This document shows positions 1 through 7,772 of a stretch of DNA of 24,016 bases, piece after piece. The notes under the pieces are model-generated. The model saw only the letters and a list, made by a program, of their open reading frames with translations. It had not been told where the DNA came from and searched no databases. Made by a program: the position numbers and the translations under genes. How positions within the stretch are numbered: the stretch's first letter is position 1; each line of letters begins with the position of its first letter. This DNA is from Alphaproteobacteria bacterium (GTDB taxonomy: Bacteria > Pseudomonadota > Alphaproteobacteria > SMXP01): contig SMXP01000145.1 in assembly GCA_004356335.1 (NCBI GenBank), positions 1 through 24,016 on the forward strand, given 5' to 3'.

Positions 1-12
1 AAGGAGAAAAAA

Positions 13-1218
13 ATGACCGATTGCTATATTTACGATCATGTGCGCACGCCGCGCGGCAAAGGCAAAGCGACCGGCGCGCTTCACGACATCACACCCCTAC
101 AATTGGCGACACAAGTTCTTCAAGGCATTCGCGACCGCAACGACCTCGACACCGGTTTAGTCGATGATCTGGTGTTGGGATGTGTCGCGCCGGTCGGCGA
201 ACAGGGTGCGGATATAGCGCGCATTGCCGCGCTCAATGCGGATTATGACGAAAGTGTCGCGGGCGTTCAGATCAATCGCTTTTGTGCATCGGGTCTTGAG
301 GCAACCAATATGGCGGCCGCTCAGATCATGGCCGGGCAGTCGGATATGACGATCGGTGGCGGTGTCGAAAGCATGAGCCGCGTGCCCATGGGATCCGACG
401 GTGGCGCGTGGGCGAGCAATCCCGAGCCGGCGTTTAAGACCTATTTTACACCGCAAGGCATCGGTGCTGATCTTATCGCCACGAAATACGGCTTTAGCCG
501 CGATGACGTGGACGCCTTTGCGGTGGAAAGCCAAAAGCGTGCGGCCACAGCTTGGCAAGAAGACCGCTTCAAGAATTCTATTTTGCCGGTCAAGGATCAA
601 TTAGGTCTGACGGCGTTGGACCGTGATGAACATCTGCGTCCCGACACCACCATGCAATCTTTGGCCTCGCTCGATCCGTCTTTTGCCGGAATTGGCGAGT
701 TTGGTTTTGATGACGTGGCGCTGCAGCGTTACCCCGAAGTCGAAACCATCAATCACGTGCATCATGCGGGAAATTCATCCGGCATCGTCGATGGCGCCGC
801 GGTCATCCTTTTGGGCACGAAACAGGTGGGTGACGCCGCCGGACTAAAACCCCGCGCTCGGATCCGTGCCTTTTCCTCGATCGGCTCGGAACCCAGCATC
901 ATGCTCACCGGCCCGGAATTCGTCGCGAGCAAAGTGCTCAAACGTGCCGGTATGAAGTGCGAGGACATCGATCTATGGGAGCTCAACGAGGCTTTTGCCG
1001 CGGTCGTGCTGCGCTTCATGCAGGCCCACGACATTGATCATGAAAAACTCAACGTGAATGGCGGCGCGATCGCCATGGGTCATCCGCTGGGCGCGACCGG
1101 TGCCATGATTTTGGGCACGGTGCTCGACGAGTTGGAACGCCGTGACGCCCATACGGCGATGGCGTTGCTTTGTGTCGGCGCCGGCATGGGGACCGCGACC
1201 ATTATCGAGCGCGTCTAG
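13..1218 (+). CDS. fadA: Acetyl-CoA acyltransferase (thiolase, beta-oxidation)
   Basis: Thiolase of 401 aa, the usual length. It would cleave 3-ketoacyl-CoA with CoA into acetyl-CoA and a shortened acyl-CoA in the cytoplasm. The nucleophile Cys91 sits in NRFCASG. GGGVESMSR follows at 116-123, NEAFAA at 325-330, the GGAIAMGHPLG block carries His357, and the C-terminal CVGAGMG carries the acid/base Cys387. All catalytic residues are therefore present. AAGGAG at bases 1-6 precedes the ATG by six bases, which fixes the start. The multifunctional hydratase/dehydrogenase follows on the same strand, as in fadAB-type units. The TAG stop is shared with the left edge of a repeat element (1216-1320). 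A biosynthetic acetoacetyl-CoA thiolase (PhaA/AtoB) is possible by sequence, but the FadB-type partner argues for beta-oxidation. Confidence 0.93.
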   Translation: MTDCYIYDHVRTPRGKGKATGALHDITPLQLATQVLQGIRDRNDLDTGLVDDLVLGCVAPVGEQGADIARIAALNADYDESVAGVQINRFCASGLEATNMAAAQIMAGQSDMTIGGGVESMSRVPMGSDGGAWASNPEPAFKTYFTPQGIGADLIATKYGFSRDDVDAFAVESQKRAATAWQEDRFKNSILPVKDQLGLTALDRDEHLRPDTTMQSLASLDPSFAGIGEFGFDDVALQRYPEVETINHVHHAGNSSGIVDGAAVILLGTKQVGDAAGLKPRARIRAFSSIGSEPSIMLTGPEFVASKVLKRAGMKCEDIDLWELNEAFAAVVLRFMQAHDIDHEKLNVNGGAIAMGHPLGATGAMILGTVLDELERRDAHTAMALLCVGAGMGTATIIERV

Positions 1219-1320
1219 AGCACGTTGACAAAAGATGGACTCCCTAACGTGCTCTAAAGTCTTTATTTTGTCGCGCATTCGGACGGAAAAACCGGGGCCA
1301 CTTTTCCTGAATGCGCTCTA
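1216..1320 (-). repeat. Two-hairpin intergenic element, copy A (TA-flanked)
   Basis: Intact copy read on the - strand. Unit 1 has an 8-bp stem (GCGCATTC at 1273-1280 with GAATGCGC at 1309-1316) and a nested GGAAAA/TTTTCC stem. A linker GACAAAATAAAGACT follows. Unit 2 is an 11-bp perfect stem (1216-1226 with 1246-1256). TA stands at both ends (1216-1217 and 1319-1320). The left end forms the fadA stop. The right end joins AAGGAG, the Shine-Dalgarno of the next gene. The architecture resembles the RIME-like two-palindrome elements of rhizobia; that comparison is from memory. Confidence 0.88.
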
Positions 1321-1333
1321 AGGAGAGATAAAA

Positions 1334-3532
1334 ATGGAAAACTTCACCATTGAGGTTGATGGCGACGGCATTGCTCTCATTACCTGGGACATGCCGGGCC
1401 GAACTATGAATGTTATCTCGGCTTCTGCGCTGGAAGAGATCACCGAATGGGTCGAACGGATCGCCTCCGACGAGTCGATTAAAGGGGCTGTCATCACAAG
1501 CGGCAAGGAGGCGTTCTGCGCCGGCGCCGATCTCAATGAGATGGAGATGTCGGCCGGATCAAATGCCGATGACGGTTTAACGGACGAACAAAGGCTTGAA
1601 GCCGCATTCGACCGCGTGTTCACAATGAACCGCGTGGTGCGCCAACTTGAAACCTGCGGCAAACCCGTCGCCGCGGCGATTAATGGCACCGCATTGGGCG
1701 GTGGGTTGGAAATAACCCTTGGCTGCCATTACCGAGTCGTCTCCGACAATCCCAAGACGCAGTTGGGTCAACCGGAATGTAAGGTCGGCCTGATGCCCGG
1801 CGGCGGTGGCACGCAACGGTTGCCGCGGCTTATCGGCGTGGCCAATGCGGGCCCGTTGTTACTGGAAGGTAAGAGTTTGCGACCTGCCGCCGCGGTAAAA
1901 ATGGGCGTGGTGCATAAGATGGTACCGGCCGGCGATTTGATTGCGGAAGCCAAGCGTTGGATCAAAGAGGAGGGCGATCCCGAGCAACCTTGGGATAAGA
2001 AGGATTATAAGATTCCCGGCGGCGGGCCTCATCATCCGACGGGTATTCAGAATTTCGTTGTGGGTAACGCCATGCTGCACGCCAAGACATTTGCCAATTA
2101 TCCGGCGCAACAGAATATTATACAGGCGGTCTATGAGGGCTTGCTGGTCCCTATGGACAAGGCCATACGTATCGAGAGCCGCTATTTTCTGAAAACGCTT
2201 ATGACGCCGGAAGCGCGCAATATGATCCGCTCGCTCTTCATATCGAGCCAGGAGTTGAATAAAGGCGCACGGCGGCCCCAAGACCAACCGGCCAGCGATG
2301 TCAAGAAACTGGGCATTCTGGGTGCCGGTATGATGGGTGCCGGTATTGCTTATGTTTCCGCCGCGGTCGGCATTGAGATTGTTTTGATCGATTCGGACCA
2401 GGAAAAAGCGGAGCAGGGCAAACAACATTGCGCCAAAGTCATGGACAAACGTATCGAGCGGGGTCGCGCTACGGAACAGCAAAAACAAACAATCTTGGAT
2501 CGCATAACGCCGACCACGGATTATAGTCGGCTCGATGGCGCCGATCTTATTATTGAGGCGGTTTTCGAAGATCGCGACATAAAGGCCGACGTGACCGCCA
2601 AGGCGGAAGCGGTGATTCCCCATAGCGCCATATTCGGATCGAACACATCGACCTTGCCGATCACCGGCTTGGCGGAAAAAAGTTCGCGGCCGAAAAATTT
2701 TATCGGCATCCATTTCTTCTCGCCGGTCGATCGCATGCCCTTGGTCGAAATTATTATGGCTAAGGAAACGGGCGACCGGGCGCTTGCCGTGGCGCTCGAT
2801 TATGTGCGCAAAATCGGCAAGACACCTATTGTCGTTCAAGACAGCCGCGGCTTTTATACGTCGCGCTGCTTTGCCACATATATCAATGAAGCCATTACCA
2901 TGTTGAGCGAGGGCATTCCCCCGGCGCTCATTGAAAATGTCGGCAAGATGACCGGCATGCCGGTGCCGCCTCTTGCCATGAACGATGAAGTTCAGCTCGA
3001 ACTTTCTTACCATATCATGGAGCAGACGCGGAAAGATCTGGGCGACGACTTTAAAGAGACGCCGGCCTATAGGCTGGTCAAAAAGTTGGTTGTCGAACAT
3101 GGTCGGCTGGGTAAAAAGAACCGCAAGGGTTTTTACGATTATCCGGAGGACGGCAAAAAACACCTGTGGCCGGGTCTGGCGGACTTGGTCGAAGCGGCGA
3201 CGGAGATCCCGGATGTGGCGGATCTTAAAAAGCGTCTGCTTTATATTCAAGCGTTGGAGAGCGCGCGCTGCTTTGAAGAAGGTGTCTTGACCGATGTACG
3301 GGACGCCGATGTGGGCTCTATTTTCGGATGGGGTTTTGCTCCCTATAGCGGCGGTACGTTGTCGCTGATCGACACGATCGGCACCCGGAAGTTTGTCGAA
3401 GAATGCGATCGTATGGCGCAGAAATATGGCGAGCGGTTTACACCCAACAAACTTCTGCGCGATATGGCGGAAACCGACGATACTTTTTATAGCCGGTTTG
3501 ATCCCAAGGCGGATCAAACCGCGGCCGCCTAG
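1334..3532 (+). CDS. fadB: Multifunctional enoyl-CoA hydratase / 3-hydroxyacyl-CoA dehydrogenase
   Basis: 732 aa, the length of FadB/FadJ-type trifunctional alpha subunits. Residues 1-280 are a crotonase domain with oxyanion motif CAGAD (62-66) and the two catalytic glutamates, Glu126 (LGGGLE) and Glu148 (QPECKVGLMPG). Residues 325-505 are the NAD-binding 3-hydroxyacyl-CoA dehydrogenase domain with GAGMMG (330-335) and catalytic His460 (HFFSPVDRMPLVE). Two C-terminal 3HCDH helical domains follow (about 503-600 and 650-715). It would hydrate trans-2-enoyl-CoA and oxidise the L-3-hydroxyacyl-CoA, passing product to the thiolase upstream. AAGGAG at 1320-1325 lies just before the ATG. FadB and FadJ cannot be told apart from sequence reading alone. 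The TAG stop is the left edge of repeat copy B. Confidence 0.93.
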   Translation: MENFTIEVDGDGIALITWDMPGRTMNVISASALEEITEWVERIASDESIKGAVITSGKEAFCAGADLNEMEMSAGSNADDGLTDEQRLEAAFDRVFTMNRVVRQLETCGKPVAAAINGTALGGGLEITLGCHYRVVSDNPKTQLGQPECKVGLMPGGGGTQRLPRLIGVANAGPLLLEGKSLRPAAAVKMGVVHKMVPAGDLIAEAKRWIKEEGDPEQPWDKKDYKIPGGGPHHPTGIQNFVVGNAMLHAKTFANYPAQQNIIQAVYEGLLVPMDKAIRIESRYFLKTLMTPEARNMIRSLFISSQELNKGARRPQDQPASDVKKLGILGAGMMGAGIAYVSAAVGIEIVLIDSDQEKAEQGKQHCAKVMDKRIERGRATEQQKQTILDRITPTTDYSRLDGADLIIEAVFEDRDIKADVTAKAEAVIPHSAIFGSNTSTLPITGLAEKSSRPKNFIGIHFFSPVDRMPLVEIIMAKETGDRALAVALDYVRKIGKTPIVVQDSRGFYTSRCFATYINEAITMLSEGIPPALIENVGKMTGMPVPPLAMNDEVQLELSYHIMEQTRKDLGDDFKETPAYRLVKKLVVEHGRLGKKNRKGFYDYPEDGKKHLWPGLADLVEAATEIPDVADLKKRLLYIQALESARCFEEGVLTDVRDADVGSIFGWGFAPYSGGTLSLIDTIGTRKFVEECDRMAQKYGERFTPNKLLRDMAETDDTFYSRFDPKADQTAAA

Positions 3533-3633
3533 AGTGTTTACAGGAAAAGTGGACGCCGGTTCGCGTTAAGAGTGAGGCTGTGGAATACAGCCGAACGCGA
3601 CCAAACAAGAACTTAGAGCGCATTCAGGAAAAG
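3530..3633 (+). repeat. Two-hairpin intergenic element, copy B (mosaic, right end incomplete)
   Basis: Starts at the TAG stop of the multifunctional enzyme. It carries the AGGAAAAGTGG half of one subtype joined to the CCGGTTCGCGTTAAGA half of the other. Inside are a TCGCGTT/AACGCGA stem and a private 6-bp hairpin, GGCTGT (3576-3581) with ACAGCC (3587-3592). The linker GACCAAACAAGAACT is followed by TAGAGCGCATTCAGGAAAAG (3614-3633), which is the 5' arm of unit 1 rather than a unit 2. No closing GCTCTA is present. The AGGAA of this end lies five bases before the next start codon. Confidence 0.8.
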
Positions 3634-3634
3634 C

Positions 3635-4552
3635 ATGGAGCCCAAGCGAGAACAATTTGATCGGCCGGGAGAACACGGCAGCCTGTCGGCTTTGGTCTGG
3701 GATCACGCCGGCGATGCAGCGCCATTGCTGATTTTTCTTCACGCCAATGGTTTCAATGCCAATACCTACAAACGCCTGTTAACCCCCTTGGCGGATCAAA
3801 TGCGGATCGTCGCGCTCGATATGCGCGGTCATGGCTTCTCGGACCTTGCGGCGGACCCGGATCGACTTCGCAATTGGTATATCTATCGCGATGATTTGAA
3901 TGTTTTGCGCGACACTCTGAGCCGGGGTCAACCGACCGTTCTGGCCGGCCACTCTCTTGGTGCGGCCACGGCTGTATTGGCTGCACAATCATGCCCCACC
4001 GGCATTGTGGGACTGTTTCTCATCGAGCCCGTCATGGCACCCGGGTGGGCGTGGCGTGTCGCTTCATTGATGCGTCGTATGGGTATATCCAACCGCGTCG
4101 CACGCCTATCGCGTGCTGCGGCGGCGCGGCGTATGACTTGGCCCGATGCGGCGACCATGCTGAATACCTATCGCGGCCGGCGTGCGTTTCGGACCTGGCC
4201 CGACGCAACCATTGCCGATTACATAAAAGGCGGCACGCGACCCTCCGCCGGCGGCGGGTTGGAGCTGACTTGTCATCCGAACTGGGAGGCCGCCACGTTC
4301 AAGGCGCACAGTCATAATCTTTGGGCCAAACTGCCGTCGCTTAATTGTCCGGTACACATTATGGCCGGCAGCGCCCATTCGACATTTCCGCCGGCGCTCG
4401 CGGACAGAGTGGAGAAACGTCTAAAAGACTTGACGATTCAGCGGATCGAACAAGCAACGCATTTCCTGCCGATGGAACAACCGGAACGCATCCAACAAGA
4501 GCTGCGGCGTTTCATGAGCGATGTGACCGACCGTGCAACGGCTACAATTTGA
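3635..4552 (+). CDS. Alpha/beta-fold hydrolase
   Basis: 305 aa, usual for a single-domain alpha/beta hydrolase; substrate unknown (ester, lactone or thioester). The oxyanion loop HANGF is at 36-40, the nucleophile elbow AGHSLG puts Ser107 in place, and the general base is probably His276 (ATHFLPMEQ). The usual acid after strand 7 is not evident (AGSAHSTF, 244-251), so Glu131 (LIEPV) may serve instead. There is no signal peptide, so it is probably cytoplasmic. The start is supported by AGGAA at 3626-3630, five bases upstream and inside repeat copy B. Its last 11 bases overlap the end of the convergent thioesterase gene. It follows the beta-oxidation pair on the same strand. Confidence 0.85.
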   Translation: MEPKREQFDRPGEHGSLSALVWDHAGDAAPLLIFLHANGFNANTYKRLLTPLADQMRIVALDMRGHGFSDLAADPDRLRNWYIYRDDLNVLRDTLSRGQPTVLAGHSLGAATAVLAAQSCPTGIVGLFLIEPVMAPGWAWRVASLMRRMGISNRVARLSRAAAARRMTWPDAATMLNTYRGRRAFRTWPDATIADYIKGGTRPSAGGGLELTCHPNWEAATFKAHSHNLWAKLPSLNCPVHIMAGSAHSTFPPALADRVEKRLKDLTIQRIEQATHFLPMEQPERIQQELRRFMSDVTDRATATI

Positions 4553-5456
4553 CCATGGCTTTTTCCAATTGCGTCCGAATCTGAGGGTCAAATTCGGTGG
4601 CTCTGCGTTGATCGAGATCCATGAGAACGGCGGTCACTTCCACCGTTGCGGCGATCCGTCCTGATGCTGCATTGAAAACCAGATGGGCGAAACTCATTGT
4701 TTTGCGTGCCACATGGCGTACATAACTTTTGAGCAGGATCACGTCGCCCGCTCTAAGCGGACGTCGGTACGAAATGAAGTCCTCGACCGCTACTGTCCCT
4801 AGGCCGCGTTGGTATCCTTCCTTAAAGTCAACGCCGACTTGGTTCCACACATGTGCGGCGCCGTCGGAGAACCGGGCCACGTAATGGCGGGTGGTCATGA
4901 AGCCGGAGGCATCGCACTCACCGGGTAAAACAATCCCTTTATAGGTCGACATCAAACCCTTGGCGTCGGCTTGTTGAAGCGTGACATCGGGTAGCGGCCC
5001 GTCGCGCCCGGCCGATCGCAGCTGAGCGTCGTCGGGCAAGTCGACGCGGTATTGTTCCGCCAATGCGCGGGAATGACCGGACCACGGCGCGGAATTGCCC
5101 GTGGCGGCATCGATATGATCCCAGCGAGAGGCATAGGTCGCCGACAACTGCCCCGTCGAAACATGGCGCATCTCGTGATAAGCCACGCATGTGGTATCCT
5201 GCCAGTCGACAATGCCCGACTTGATCGTAAACATATCGGCAACGCGCAATTCGCCGTGAAACCGAATGTGATCATAGACGGTTGATACATGCATTTGTGA
5301 GTCGGGCAGGTTGCAGGGAGGGAGGCCCAGTGCCAGGCGAAAATGAGCCTGTGCTTCGTCTTTTTTGGCGGCAAAGAACTGAACGTTATAGTGATCGTTT
5401 TCGTCGCATTCCCAGGCATTGACGAAACCTCGCCCGGTTTCAGTGAGCGCTGCCAT
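4542..5456 (-). CDS. Tandem-hotdog acyl-CoA thioesterase
   Basis: 304 aa carrying two hotdog halves. The first half (about 8-145) has WECDENDHYN with Asp18 and the long helix FFAAKKDEAQAHF. The second (about 170-290) has GECDASGFM with Asp182, a helix RHYVARFSDGAAHVW, and the strand-rich stretch VEDFISYRRPLRAGDVI. These are features of 4-hydroxybenzoyl-CoA-thioesterase-like acyl-CoA thioesterases, here fused in tandem so that one chain could form the usual dimer. It would release free acid and CoA in the cytoplasm. AAAGGGGAAAG just upstream supports the ATG. The TetR gene lies 86 bases upstream on the same strand and is a likely controller. The chain length of the substrate cannot be read from the sequence. 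Confidence 0.82.
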   Translation of the reverse strand: MAALTETGRGFVNAWECDENDHYNVQFFAAKKDEAQAHFRLALGLPPCNLPDSQMHVSTVYDHIRFHGELRVADMFTIKSGIVDWQDTTCVAYHEMRHVSTGQLSATYASRWDHIDAATGNSAPWSGHSRALAEQYRVDLPDDAQLRSAGRDGPLPDVTLQQADAKGLMSTYKGIVLPGECDASGFMTTRHYVARFSDGAAHVWNQVGVDFKEGYQRGLGTVAVEDFISYRRPLRAGDVILLKSYVRHVARKTMSFAHLVFNAASGRIAATVEVTAVLMDLDQRRATEFDPQIRTQLEKAMVKL

Positions 5457-5542
5457 CTAAAGCTTTCCCCTTTGCGCTCCGATGTGCCAAGCGACGCTCC
5501 AGCGATCGGGTTGTTGCTGCATTGGCGGCATTGTCGGCAACA

Positions 5543-6109
5543 TCAGATGGGGCCGATGGCGTCTTTACACGCGTCGAGAATGTTGTTGGACAAATCCTGA
5601 TCATCGACCGCCCGGGCCAAAGCAACCCCACCGGCGACCAAAGCGAGCTTGGCCAAGGCCTCGTTTGATGGATTGTCCGACGTTCCTGCCAAACGGCCGG
5701 TTAATTCATCGACCAAGCTCTTTATGGCATTGGTGAAAGCGTGGCGGACTTGAGGGGCGGCTCGCGTCACAGAAGAGGCATGGACGGCAATGGGGCAGCC
5801 GCCGCCCACATTGTCCCGGTGTAACGATCCCACATACTCTTCCAATACCCGGCGCGTCCAATCGTCGGGCTCACCACTGTCATGGGGATGCCGATTCAAT
5901 AAATCGAGCACAGGCGTTTCCGAAATCGCTTGGGCAAAAAGCTCGTCTTTGGACTTGAAGTGGGCGTAAAAACCGCCGCGGGTGAGCCCCGCATTGCCCA
6001 TAATGGTGTCGATGTTGACGCCCTCATAGCCGCGCTCTTTAAACAGGCGCCGGGCACTTGCGAGAATCCGTTGCCGTGTGCGCTGCGTGTGCTCCGGTGT
6101 ATATCCCAT
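5543..6109 (-). CDS. TetR/AcrR family transcriptional regulator
   Basis: 188 aa, typical for the family. The N-terminal helix-turn-helix (about 12-58) reads RILASARRLFKERGYEG, then IMGNAGLTRGGFYAHF, then KSKDELF, a textbook TetR DNA-binding domain. The C-terminal ligand domain (60-188) contains GGGCPIAVHASSV, a pattern common in AcrR-like repressors of lipid or drug genes; the ligand is unknown. AGAGG stands eight bases before the ATG. The gene runs head-to-tail into the thioesterase, so it may control that gene and itself. A perfect inverted repeat (6130-6143) in its leader is a candidate operator. Confidence 0.88.
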   Translation of the reverse strand: MGYTPEHTQRTRQRILASARRLFKERGYEGVNIDTIMGNAGLTRGGFYAHFKSKDELFAQAISETPVLDLLNRHPHDSGEPDDWTRRVLEEYVGSLHRDNVGGGCPIAVHASSVTRAAPQVRHAFTNAIKSLVDELTGRLAGTSDNPSNEALAKLALVAGGVALARAVDDQDLSNNILDACKDAIGPI

Positions 6110-6129
6110 GACTGCCTCTCGATTCCGGT

Positions 6130-6143
6130 GTGATGCGAATCAC
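6130..6143. promoter_or_regulatory. Candidate TetR operator
   Basis: GTGAT-GCGA-ATCAC is a perfect 5-bp inverted repeat with a 4-base centre, extendable to GGTG...CACC with one extra base in one arm. It lies 21-34 bases upstream of the tetR ATG, where autorepressing TetR proteins usually bind. Binding is inferred from position and symmetry only. Confidence 0.4.
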
Positions 6144-6215
6144 CCCCATGCCGCAGAATCATAATATGGAAGTCCCGGCAAACAGGGGCAATAAGCACCA
6201 TCGGCCGAAGATTGT

Positions 6216-6836
6216 TTAATCCTGCCGCTTAAATCTTCCCAACAAGCGTTGAAAACACTCAGCGCCCCTTCGCTGTCCGGCGAAGACGTCCTCGCTCTGA
6301 ACGCTATCGAGCTGGGCGCGCACGCCGGGCTTACCCGACTGCCGCTGATAGTGAATTTCTATTTCATTGTTCAACAAACCGGCGAAGATTTGCTGGAAAG
6401 TTTCCCGGTATATGGCGCAAAACCCCCCGTTACCGCAAGAGAAACTACTTTGCTCGGTGTCTGCCGTTGATGTGCCGCCGGCCAATATGTAGGCAGACGG
6501 AATATCAAATGGGATAACATCCGGATTGCCGAAAAGGTTGACGACCATATCGGCACCCTGAACATTGAAAGATATGGTGAGATCCGCCCCTGGTTCGTAA
6601 AAAGTGTTAAAAAAGCCCGTCAGTTGAACGTAGCGGGCTGGAACCAAGCTGAGGTCCCGATGCACGATCTTGTATTCGAAACCGCAGCCTTTCAATTCCC
6701 CCTCTTTGGTGTGTGTCACGCCGGAAAATGACGTTGTGCCGACCATTGGACTCGGTCCTCGATCGTCCGTTAGCTCAGGCTGAGCCTGTGTCGGATGTGC
6801 GGCCAACAGAAAGACTATAATGAAAAAGCGGGGCAT
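6216..6836 (-). CDS. Secreted protein of unknown function
   Basis: Not recognised. 206 aa with a short, clear signal peptide (MPRFFIIVFLLAAHPTQA, cleavage likely after Ala18), so the mature protein should be periplasmic or exported. The mature part has four cysteines (51, 134, 140, 194), which could form two disulfides, and a beta-rich middle (about 50-120: YVQLTGFF, DLTISFNVQGADMVVNLF). The C-terminus is basic (about 188-206). GGACAGGAC precedes the ATG. The lipoprotein gene upstream ends 38 bases away on the same strand, so the two are probably co-transcribed and may act together in the envelope. Confidence 0.72.
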   Translation of the reverse strand: MPRFFIIVFLLAAHPTQAQPELTDDRGPSPMVGTTSFSGVTHTKEGELKGCGFEYKIVHRDLSLVPARYVQLTGFFNTFYEPGADLTISFNVQGADMVVNLFGNPDVIPFDIPSAYILAGGTSTADTEQSSFSCGNGGFCAIYRETFQQIFAGLLNNEIEIHYQRQSGKPGVRAQLDSVQSEDVFAGQRRGAECFQRLLGRFKRQD

Positions 6837-6874
6837 GATGTCCTGTCCCGATCAAGCGATCATGTTTTTGTTGC

Positions 6875-7504
6875 TCAACGTAGAAAGCCGAAAAAACCAG
6901 CGGAAAGATCGGTCCATAATTGCTTGAGAAACGGTTCGGCTGAAGCTTTTTCGGTTTTTTCTCGTGGACCGAGATCAAGATCCGGTGGCGGGATCAAAAA
7001 CGCGTCGTCAATATAAAGACCCCATAAAGAACGGTTCGCCGCTTCGGTTAAGGCAGCGCCTTCATCACCCGCGCCAAAATTCTCCAGTACCAGGCCGGCA
7101 TAAAAGAAACATTTAGTCAAAGCTCCCACACCCATTTCGGCCGCGTCATAGCGTTCGCCGGAATCATAAAGATCCATTGTGGGTTGGGCACTTTCAACGC
7201 ATTTATCGGCAATGGTCTCTTTAGTCTCAATGGTCTGTCGCAGCCTGTCTTGCGGGATCATGTTCCAGGCTGCCTCAAGTTTGGCGAGGGCCGTGCCGCC
7301 ATAATTCCTGCCCACCGGCAATAATTCACGGGCGCAATCCTGTGCATTGTTTTGGTCGCGCATATCCGCATTGCAAATATCGGGGACGACAAAAGACTTT
7401 CTCGTCGCCTTATCAACCCCCATCGGGCCCGCACACCCGCCCAGCACAATCAAAAATGATGCCGATATTCCAAAAATAGTCTTTGTGGCGCGGTGAGGTC
7501 TCAT
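6875..7504 (-). CDS. Lipoprotein of unknown function
   Basis: 209 aa from the ATG; a GTG one codon upstream (7507) is an equal alternative. The N-terminus is basic, then hydrophobic (IFGISASFLIVLGGC), with a lipobox LGGC whose Cys is residue 24. It should be lipidated, and the Ala following Cys favours outer-membrane sorting by the usual rule. The mature part is largely helical with further cysteines (DICNAD, NAQDCARELL, IADKCVES, LTKCFFYAG). A conserved-looking stretch DSGERYDAAEMGVGALTKC could be a TPR-like helical segment, but no family was recognised. It is the first gene of a likely pair with the secreted protein downstream. Confidence 0.72.
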   Translation of the reverse strand: MRPHRATKTIFGISASFLIVLGGCAGPMGVDKATRKSFVVPDICNADMRDQNNAQDCARELLPVGRNYGGTALAKLEAAWNMIPQDRLRQTIETKETIADKCVESAQPTMDLYDSGERYDAAEMGVGALTKCFFYAGLVLENFGAGDEGAALTEAANRSLWGLYIDDAFLIPPPDLDLGPREKTEKASAEPFLKQLWTDLSAGFFGFLR

Positions 7505-7635
7505 CACTTAAGCCTAACCTATGAGGGGGTAACAATCTCCGGTTCCAATTGCCGAGGTCGAGACAGGTACCTGTGGGTAGATTATAAAATCTTCATTGAG
7601 AAATATCTACGCTTATTGGGGTGTAGCCAATGCAC

Positions 7636-7691
7636 GACAAAACAAAGACGTAGAGTACGTTAGGGAGTCCATCTTTTGTGAATGCGCTCTA
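7636..7691 (+). repeat. Intergenic element, half copy C (linker plus unit 2)
   Basis: Linker GACAAAACAAAGACG, then TAGAGTACGTT, then 23 bases (7657-7679) identical to part of copy A (1228-1250 on the opposite strand), closing with GAATGCGCTCTA. The closing arm is that of a unit 1 stem, so the two ends of this copy do not pair well and it looks recombinant. It lies in the 268-base gap between the lipoprotein and the lysozyme-like gene. The rest of that gap (7505-7635 and 7692-7772) shows nothing I can name. Confidence 0.75.
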
Positions 7692-7772
7692 ATGTGTAAG
7701 TCTCGATGTTGAATTTCGAGACCCGGCAGGAAAATGAAATCTACCGGCCACAATGAGTCGATATCGGCCCGT

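Noticed and set aside
1859..3517. Long open frame (552 codons) on the - strand opposite fadB
   Set aside because: It lies wholly opposite a well-supported enzyme with intact motifs, has low-complexity Arg/His-rich content and no family features. It is a by-product of codon bias on the other strand.
3635..4552. Hydrolase as a dead enzyme because the usual catalytic Asp is missing
   Set aside because: Ser107 and His276 are in place, and Glu131 or another acid may take the role. Family members vary at this position, so inactivity cannot be claimed.
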